A DNA stretch of 64,000 nucleotides from Rhizopus sp. PT2906 (taxonomy: Eukaryota > Mucoromycota > Mucoromycetes > Mucorales > Rhizopodaceae). The notes below the pieces were generated by a model. The model was given only the letters and a program-made list of their open reading frames with translations. It ran no database searches and had not been told where the DNA came from. The stretch spans positions 17,478 through 81,477 of the forward strand of contig JAMYHX010000162.1 in the NCBI GenBank assembly GCA_025529335.1, in the 5' to 3' direction. Positions 56,391-64,000 of this stretch are shown here, piece after piece; the first letter of the stretch is position 1, and each line of letters begins with the position of its first letter. The position numbers were made by a program, and so were the translations under genes.

Positions 56391-59103
56391 ATGTCTTTTT
56401 CTGATTCTGTTAATGATTGTGATTCAGAGTCTTCCAATGACTTAGTTGACCGTTCTTGGGAAGAAAATATATACCGCATAAAAGACAAGTTAGTCAATGG
56501 ACCAGACGGCAACAAAATCTTGATTGACTCACCTACACCTTCAGAATTACCTCCACCTTACCCTGACTCTGACCATCCTTTAACAACAACAAACATACGA
56601 GATCAGTCAAGAGAATTGAGAGAACCAAGTAGTAGTAGTAGTAATGGTGGTATCAACAGACAACCAAAGCCGAGAAGAGTGATTGGCAATTACACCTTGT
56701 CTAGTACCATTGGAGCAGGATCCATGGGTAAAGTGCGATTAGCCATTCACAATACAACCAAAGAAAAGGTATACATATATATATGCTTATATGTTGAATA
56801 TACAAAATAATACATTTAATATAGCTTGCTGTCAAGATTATTCCCAAAGTAATACTTCAAAAAGACAAGATGAAGGATGAAAATAGAGAAGCCAGAGCGA
56901 TAAGAGAAGCAAATATCCTATTACTTTTACACCACCCTTATATCGTCAGTCTGAAGGAAATGGTTGACATGGATGATTTCTATTATCTGTTTATGGAATA
57001 TGTCGCTGGTGGTCAATTGTTGGATTACATTATTTCTCACGGTAGATTGAAGGAAAAGCAAGCAAGGCGATTTGCCAGACAGATACTCAGCGCTCTCGAT
57101 TACTGTCACCGAAATTCTATTGTTCACCGAGGTAAGATGATGACATAAAGAGCATTATTTCTGGTCAAAATTAAAAAGAGATATAGACTTGAAGATTGAA
57201 AACATTTTGGTGTCTCAAGATGGCAATATCAAAATCATCGACTTTGGATTATCCAATCTATTCTCCACCAAATCAAACTTGAGCACCTTTTGTGGATCAC
57301 TTTATTTTGCTGCACCTGAATTATTGAATGCAAAGGCTTATACTGGCCCAGAGGTTGACGTCTGGAGTTTTGGTGTTGTCCTCTATGTGTTGCTCTGTGG
57401 TAAGGTGCCATTTGATGATGGCAACACGGCTGCTTTACATAAGAAAATCAAGCGTGGTGTTTTCGAGTTTCCATATCATCTTAGCACAGGTCATTTAAAA
57501 AATTTATATTTTTCTTGTCCGTGCTGAATATATATATATACATTATTTAGAGTGTCGTGCTATCTTGTCCCGTATGCTCGTCGTCAATCCAGCTCACCGT
57601 GCAACAGTCTCAGAACTCATGGTTCACCCTTGGATGAACAAAGGTTATGATTGTCCAGTAAAGAATCATTTGCCTGATCGATTACCGCTCTCTTTGCCTA
57701 TCAACATGGATGTTGTTCGACAGATGACAGGATTTGAATTTGGTACGGAAGAGCAGATCAAAGAAAAGCTTGAGGCTATTGTGACATCCGAGGAATATCA
57801 AATAGCTTCTCAGACTGCATTCGAGCGTTCTATGGAAGTTCAGCGTAATCATCGACAGAGTCAGCTTTATTCCTATTGGCATCCAGTTAAATCTTTCTCG
57901 CTACCTAATGAAGATCCACAATCTATTCCAGCCGCTTATGATCCTTTGATCTCAATCTATTATTTAGTCAAGGAACGTATGGAGCGTGAAAGACTTGAAG
58001 CTGAAAGACAGGCTGAAGAACAATGCCCTACGTCCCCTGAAAGAATTCACAAACCACTTGCGGAATATATTCAACATCATAATCACTACAGTTCAGAAAA
58101 GAAGTCGCCTCATCTTGATTTCGATTTGGATACAGACGAAGACAACAAGCAGCACAACATCATCAATGCGGGTCTTACCCGTTTATTTTCAAAGTCATCT
58201 CGAAGTAACAATAACAACAACCGACATCATTCCGATGAAGGAAGCTCTACAGTTCACCCCACGGCATCCATCAGCGCAAATAATAGACCTCATACCCATC
58301 ATAACCACAACGGCAATAATAACGAACAATCAACAAACGAGAATGTCTTTCGCAGACTTAGTGTTGCACTGTCAAGAAATGAAAGTCGACCGAGAAAGGC
58401 TTCGGCCACCACTGCCGTTGCTGCCGCACCTGTGCCGATAACATCACCATCAACCTCTGCACCACCAGCACAAGTTCCTGATTTAACAGTAACAACGCCG
58501 CTGACTCCTATACACATTCCATCTAATAGTAACAACAATCATCCAACTCCATACCTCTCACAGTCATATGCACCTTATCCCAACATGCTTTCACCGAAGC
58601 CTGCAAAACCTCGAATAGCCGGCGCGAAAACCTCAATACCTCGTCGTATGACTATCGGCCAATCGCCTATTAATGAACTTCCCAAGTTGGCCCAACAACA
58701 GGTTCAGGAAAAGTCTCCTGTACCTAGTTCATCACAAGGTACAGCGGATGAAGACATCAAACCAGTCTTTCTCAAGGGTCTCTTCTCTGTTTCAACAACA
58801 TCTACAAAGCACCCTTCAGTCATACGTGCAGATCTCATTCGTGTCCTAGAGCGTATTAGTGTCCGCTGGCGGGAGAGTAAAGGACGATTTGAGTGCGTAC
58901 ATATGCCGAGCATCGACCTGAAAAAGGTAGCAGAAGAAGATCAGGCTGTGCCTGTTCCAGATCTTGTTGTACGATTTGAAATCTATATTGTCAAAGTACC
59001 ATGGCTTCTTGGTATGCATGGCTTACAGTTCAGAAGAGTAGGTGGCGATTTATGGCAATATAAGACGATGTGTAGTAGGATTTTAGCAGAGCTAAAGTTG
59101 TAA
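56391..59103 (+). CDS. Kin1/Par-1/MARK-family protein kinase with KA1 domain
   Basis: Exons 56391-56768, 56825-57131, 57187-57489 and 57551-59103 give 846 aa. The kinase domain spans about residues 105-360: TIGAGSMGKVRLAIHN, LAVKIIPK, HRDLKIENILV, IIDFGLSNL, FCGSLYFAAPELL, DVWSFGVVLYVLLCG. A UBA-like stretch (FEFGTEEQIKEKLEAIVTSE), a long Asn/Ser/Pro-rich linker and a C-terminal KA1 domain follow (VRFEIYIVKVPWLLGMHGLQ, RVGGDLWQYKTMCSRILAEL). Known: KA1 binds acidic phospholipids; Kin1/Kin2 act in polarity and exocytosis. The donor of intron 3 is GTCATT, a weak match, but phase and the E-C-R-A-I-L join support it. Confidence 0.93.
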
Positions 59104-59118
59104 AAAGAAAAAGAAAAA

Positions 59119-59119
59119 G

Positions 59120-59144
<25 letters not shown>
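59119..59144. repeat. A-rich homopolymer after the Kin1-like gene
   Basis: A run of about 23-26 A just past the stop codon, in the short gap before the convergent IPI3 gene. Confidence 0.7.
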
Positions 59145-59152
<8 letters not shown>

Positions 59153-59321
59153 GAGAGAGGGTTATTTATTAAACTTTGCCCCCGCCCTCTCTCTTCTTTC
59201 TTTCTCTTTTTGAAATAGAGATAGTTCCTTTTTGTTTTTATTGGTTGTTTTAGGAGGATGAATAGATACAAAAGTGTGAAGCACATAATAATAATAATAA
59301 AAAGCAAGAAATAGGGCTGTT

Positions 59322-60861
59322 TTATACAGTTTGTTCTTCATTTTCCTCATCATCATCTTCTTCTTCATCTTCATCGTCTTGTAACTTTCGCTTCTTATTT
59401 TCTTTTCGTTCATTCATGAATTTATCTACAATTGTATCGTACATTTGCTTCTGCAAAGATTTTGATTTTTGGTAGTGCGCATTGACCTTTAATAATTCGG
59501 ATCGAAGTGTTTCTACTTGACTCTGAAGAGATTCATTTGCGTCACTTGGTTTCAACTGCTTCATATTGGCCGATGCCTGCTTGACCTTGGATCTTTCAGA
59601 CTCTAGGTAGAAAGTGCCTTCTTCTATAGATTGGTATTGATTCAGTAAATCAGTAGATGTATTTTGAATCATTTGCAGTGATGCGCTACGACGCTCTTCT
59701 TCAGATGCAACCATCATGCGCTTCAAGGGAGCCCATGGCATGGGCACGATATTCTGTGGTGCATTGGGTTGCAATTCTATAGGTCTCAAAAAGCAAGACA
59801 CGTGTGTGACAGGTCCCTTGTGTAGTCCAAATGTGCGTAAATTTTGTCGACTTGTGACGTCCCAGACGATACATTCACCATCCTCTGCTCCAGAGATCAA
59901 CAGAGTTCCATCAAATGATAAGCTGAGAGAGTTGACCGTACCCTTGTGTCCACTGAACATAGCACCCAGGTTGGGTTTATCCTGATAATGATCTTTGATG
60001 CCCACAGACTCTACTCGACCCATACCTCCTACACTTTCATAAGTCTGATCTTGTCGACGTCTGTACAGGTCCACAGAGTAAATTTTGTCTTCACATGCTG
60101 CAAATATCATTGTCTCTGAAGGGTGTAAGACCACGCTTGATACTGGTTTAGGAAATAAGAAAGTTGTCAAAAGGTGACCTGTTGCCATATCCCAAAGCTA
60201 TATAAACAACTTATTACTTTTTATTTCTTTCTTACTTTCTCTCTTTCTTTTGTTTCATTACCTTAACCGTATGATCTAAACTTGCCGTACATACTCGAGC
60301 GCCTGATAGTTGTCCATGTCCAACATAGAGGTCAGTTACTGGCAATGTATGATCTGACCAAGAATATAAAGGTGCTGGTCTATCTTCTTCTATCAAGTGA
60401 GTCAACAACCAGACATTGACTGAAGCATCTTCACTGGCTGTTAATAGTGTAGCATCATCATGACTGAATACCAAGCGATGAACAGGTCGATAGTGAGCTT
60501 CAAACATACGCATCAAATGACCAGTGGGTATATGCCACAAGTACACCTTGCCTGTGGCAGTGGCAGCTGCCAAGTACTGGCCTTGATGAGAGGCAGCCAC
60601 ACTAATCATCTTTTCACTTGTAATCATTTTGTGCATAATTTGGTCTTTATGAAACTGATACACGTTGAGGATCGCTCGATCGGTTTGAGCACTGACGACA
60701 GATCCCACTTGAAAGGTGTTGCCTGGTTTAGGAACGAGTGTAAGACCACCTTTGGCTGATTGGCTTTGCTTGAACGAGAAAAGACTCGATCCAGAGCGAA
60801 TATCCCACACATGAATAGTGCTGTCAGTGTTGGATGCAGATAAAGCTACTTCAGTCACCAT
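59322..60861 (-). CDS. IPI3/WDR18-like WD40 protein of the Rix1 complex
   Basis: Exons 60861-60262 and 60197-59322 give 491 aa. WD40 repeats are visible at STIHVWDIRSG, AATATGKVYLWHIPTGHL, VFSHDDATLLTASEDASVNV, CTASLDHTVKLWDMATGHLL and LLISGAEDGECIVWDVTSR. The C-terminal 150 residues form a coiled coil ending in a basic then acidic tail (KENKKRKLQDDEDEEEDDDE). Known: Ipi3/WDR18 with Ipi1 and Rix1 is needed for ITS2 processing and pre-60S ribosome maturation in the nucleus. The single intron falls exactly between two repeats. Length and tail agree with the family. Confidence 0.92.
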
Positions 60862-61311
60862 AAGGAAAAGGACAAAAAAGAAGAAAAAAAAAAGTTATGC
60901 AATATCAAATGTTAAGCCACATAAATTTTCATTTATAATTAACCTGTTTATATTTTGAAGCTCAAGAAAGAGCTCTCGGGCATAAACAGATTAAGGGTAG
61001 GCTGACTGTAATAAGCATAGTAATGAATATGATTTACTAAAGGAAGGGATACATACGAGGATGCTTATTAAATTACGGTCTTTTTAAGTATGAATTACTG
61101 GATTATTGGTCATGATTGTATCAAGAACCATCTTGATTTAATGTGAGCACATACTGTAACTCTGAATAACTCAAGTCCAGTTGTACTGGCTTGAAATCTG
61201 TTGCTATTAGCTACATCATAACTTGTTTACAGTTACCAAGTGTTTTTGTGAGCACATCTCTTTAAAACACCGCGTTACACTTTCACAGCTCTTTTTTTGC
61301 TGGAAGTTGCA
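60862..61311. other. divergent promoter region
   Basis: About 450 bp between IPI3 (minus) and the HAD hydrolase gene (plus). No coding frame with support. Confidence 0.6.
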
Positions 61312-62887
61312 ATGTCTACCATGACAACCATGTTGAAAAGACGCTTTCTTGCAAAGGCCATTAATACATCCGCTCGTTTCATATCCACAGCAAATAAAGG
61401 AAACTATGCGTTCGCCTTTGACATTGATGGTGTATTGATTAAAGTAAGCTTTCCTCTTTCTTTCTCTCTTTCTCTCAATAACTTTCTTCTTCATTTGCAT
61501 AGGGAAAACGTCGTATTCCAGAAGCAACAAGGTAGAACACAAAAACAAAAAGAAATATGATTACTGACTCGACATTAGAGCATTAAAACAACTAAATGGA
61601 GACAATTCAGCAAACAGGTAACAAAAGTAAAGAAAAAAAGGGACAAACCATCTAAACTATTTTTAGAAAAGTTCCTTTTGTCTTGCTAACTAATGGTGGC
61701 GGTATGACTGAAGAAGAAAAAGCAAAGCAAATAAGCGAAATAGTTGGAGTAAAGGTATTTGTTTGTTTATCCCCTGACACTTTTCGTCATCAAACGCGTG
61801 TGTGTGTGTGTAAAATAGATTGATCCCAAATGCGTCATATTATCTCATTCACCTATGCAAAACCTTGCAGAGAAATATGGTAATAAGAGAGTACTTGTCG
61901 TTGGTGGAACAGGCAGAAACTGTTATAATGTTGCTACAAAGTAAATACGCAGCGCTCACGTATAAATAACATGGATTCTCAATCATATTTTCCTTAGGTA
62001 CGGATTTCAAGATGTGGTTATTCCTCATGATGTCATGCATTGGAATAACTCTGTATGGCCACATACTGAAACGGTCTCTGACTTGTCTGTTTTAACAAGC
62101 GTAAATCATCCTCTATGCATACTCTCCCTTTTTTGATTTTAAATGAATTTTCTTACTTTTAGAGTCACCCCATTGAGTTTTCACAACATCCTATTCATGC
62201 AGTCATGGTATTTCATGACTCATTTGAATGTAAGAATCAATAAGTATACACATATATATCATACTCTAAATTGATTCAAATGATAGGGGGCAGAGATTTA
62301 CAAATAATGCTTGACGCGCTTTGTTCAAAAGGTGGCATACTTGGAACAAGAAAAGAAGACTATTGTGTACAAGATGTCCCACTTTACTGGTCAAACGTAA
62401 GTTATATAACTCAAATCAAATTTAACCAAGAGCACTAATCATATTATAATAGAATGATCTTGTAAGTCTTTCATACACACAGAAAAAGAGAGGCTAAACA
62501 CTATTTTAGATCTGGAGCACCGATTTCCCTGCGCCTCGTCTGGGCCAAGGCGCGTTTAAACATGCGCTCGAAGGACTGTACAACACATTGACAGGCCATG
62601 GATTGAAATCAACCTCTTTTGGAAAGCCCCATGCTGCAACCTACAAATTTGCCGAACAAATCTTTAATACCATCGCTGGTGAGCAAGAAAGAAACGTTTA
62701 TGCAGTTGGTGATAATCCAGCAGCTGATATCAAAGGAGCCAATGACTATGGCTGGACAAGCATCCTCGTTAGAACTGGTGTATTTACTGGAAAAGATAAC
62801 TCTCCTGATTACCCAGCAAAGATGGTTTGTGAAAATGTAGAAGAAGCCGTAGAAAAAGTCATTGCAAAGGAAGAAGGAAAGCTTTAG
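61312..62887 (+). CDS. mitochondrial-type HAD hydrolase, CECR5/HDHD5 family
   Basis: Ten exons (61312-61443, 61503-61531, 61579-61617, 61667-61754, 61819-61940, 61998-62100, 62163-62229, 62287-62396, 62453-62461, 62510-62887) give 358 aa. The N-terminus is a typical mitochondrial presequence (MTTMLKRRFLAKAINTSARF). HAD motifs: FAFDIDGVLIKGKRRIPEA, FVLLTNGGGMTEEEKA, FGKPHAATYKFAEQIF, VYAVGDNPAADIKGANDYGW. A C2-type cap holds VLVVGGTGRNCYNVATKYGF. Known: yeast YKR070W and animal HDHD5 are mitochondrial proteins of unknown substrate. Exon 9 is only 9 nt long (Asn-Asp-Leu) and is needed to give WSNNDLIWSTDF, as in homologues. Confidence 0.93.
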
Positions 62888-63338
62888 AAATCTAAATAAA
62901 TAAAAAATGCGTAGACTGAATAGTATTTATATCTTTTAAGAGCATGTCTAAAGACTGAAGACAAAGGATTAAAGTTTTAGAGACAAGATAGCTTGTCAAT
63001 TGAGCTGAAACTTGAAGTTATGGGTTTGTTGTTGTATCCTATTTGAAGAGATACAATTCATTATCTCTTATTTATAGAATTGTTAAACTCTGTTGAAAAG
63101 AGATTACCTTTTGTTATCAGACGAATCTACACAACGTATTGAAGTATTTAGAGCAACTAGAAACCACAACAACATATACCCTGACTATTTTTTCATGGGA
63201 TTTTCAGGGTCAACAGGGTTTCGAAACCTGATATCATTTGTTCTTACCATTTTTTGTTACGGCACTATTTACTTTATCTATAGCTTTTTTTTATTCCCTC
63301 TTTACACAGGAATATTAGATATATAAATCAATGACTAC
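62888..63338. other. spacer downstream of the HAD gene
   Basis: About 450 bp; AATAAATAAAAAA directly after the stop. A 77-codon frame at 63.1-63.3 kb has no supporting feature. Confidence 0.5.
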
Positions 63339-64000
63339 AAAATAGTATTTATCTAATCTTTACTTGCAAAAAGTCAAAGAGAAAAAAAAGGGGTTTGGCA
63401 AAGTAACACAAATAGCGTGTAACCAAGACTAGGAATTAAGCCCAAGGACGTGCGATATAAAAAGGATGAGTGAAGTTTATTGCTCTTTAGTCTTTTTACT
63501 ATATAAAAATAGGGGCGAATAACCTCATTAAAATATAAATACAAGTGATCATCTGAATGGATAGAAAAGTATAAAAAAGATTGGCAAAGAGTCATGAAAC
63601 ACTTTAGAAATAAACAAACGTGTGAGTGTAAACCTTATTTATTGATAAGATAGAAAACAATAACTTCACATAACTTAGAAAAGGGTATAAAAAGAGGGAA
63701 ATTTGCTTTCATCCCTCTTTTTCTCTCTTTCTTTTCTCTTTATACTTTTTTTTTTATACTCTGTTGGTTCCTTTTGGTGGTTCTTTTGGTTGTTCTCTTT
63801 GGTTGTTCTCTTTGGTTGTTCTCTTTGGTTGTTCTCTTTGGTGGCTCTTTTGGTGACTCTTTTGGTTGTTCTCGTTGGTTGTTCTCTTTGGCCAATGTAA
63901 GTTTTTTTATAAAACTTACTCAGCAAGGCGATGATTGTGTGTTCAAGGATCTCTATGCAATCTCTTTCTATGATGCTCAACACGTGTCCTGGACTGACAA
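63339..64000 (+). repeat. dispersed element, right copy of an inverted pair, cut by the window end
   Basis: It matches the reverse complement of 39199-39985 over its whole visible length. In this orientation it reads: left boundary near AAATAGTATTTATCT, an internal TATAAAAAGAG box at about 63689, a pyrimidine block, a tandem array of short GGTTGTTCTCTTT-like units (about 63766-63890), the palindrome at 63897-63919 and the start of the shared frame MIVCSRISMQSLSMMLN. The element continues past the window. Confidence 0.75.

Noticed and set aside
63093..63326. 77-codon frame with a hydrophobic end
   Set aside because: Lies between a polyadenylation region and a repeat; the hydrophobic part comes from T-rich DNA.

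Overview
The window is nuclear DNA from an early-diverging filamentous fungus, most likely a mucoralean (Mucoromycota); I cannot name the species. The reasons are AT-rich spacers, many introns of about 45-65 bp with GT..CTAAT/CTAAC..AG signals, pyrimidine-rich tracts just before start codons, and gene content (alpha-arrestin, StuA/Efg1-type APSES factor, conventional fungal kinesin, class V myosin, family 14 polysaccharide lyase). I see no tRNA or rRNA gene.

Region 1-23.4 kb: the 3' end of an alpha-arrestin, a homeobox factor, a small tail-anchored-type protein, cyclophilin A (minus), a gene interrupted by a MITE, an HDHD2-like HAD phosphatase, the dynactin p150 subunit, the arginine-type carbamoyl-phosphate synthase small subunit CPA1 (minus), a secreted PL14 lyase, a 3 kb stretch of decayed mobile DNA holding a 37-unit 19-bp minisatellite, and an LEA_2-domain membrane protein.

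Region 23.7-37.7 kb is dense: a coiled-coil protein and RNA polymerase III subunit RPC9 (both minus), a CaMK-type kinase (plus), THO subunit 1, a UBL-WLM metalloprotease and dymeclin (all minus), and kinesin-1 (plus). RPC9/CaMK and dymeclin/kinesin-1 are divergent pairs with 118 and 148 bp between start codons.

Region 37.7-43.2 kb is accessory DNA: a second MITE-like copy, a dispersed element that recurs inverted at 63.3-64 kb, and a decayed LINE fragment. Region 43.2-62.9 kb is again dense: an APSES factor, an MIT-domain protein, VPS52, a RING protein, a small unknown protein, myosin V, a Kin1/MARK kinase, IPI3/WDR18 and a mitochondrial-type HAD hydrolase.

Most genes are housekeeping. Many act in polarised growth and membrane traffic: kinesin-1, dynactin and myosin V as motors; VPS52 and dymeclin at the Golgi; arrestin, MIT protein and Kin1 at the cell periphery. 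The most notable observation is upstream of CPA1: a 25-codon upstream reading frame, completed only after removal of a 51-nt intron, encodes a peptide with the core of the arginine attenuator peptide known from ascomycetes. Other points of interest are a MITE with 9-bp target duplication inside a coding exon, three GC-AG introns, a 9-nt microexon, a 21-nt tandem acceptor in kinesin, a Fanzor/TnpB-like relic next to the minisat array, and inverted repeats bracketing about 23 kb.
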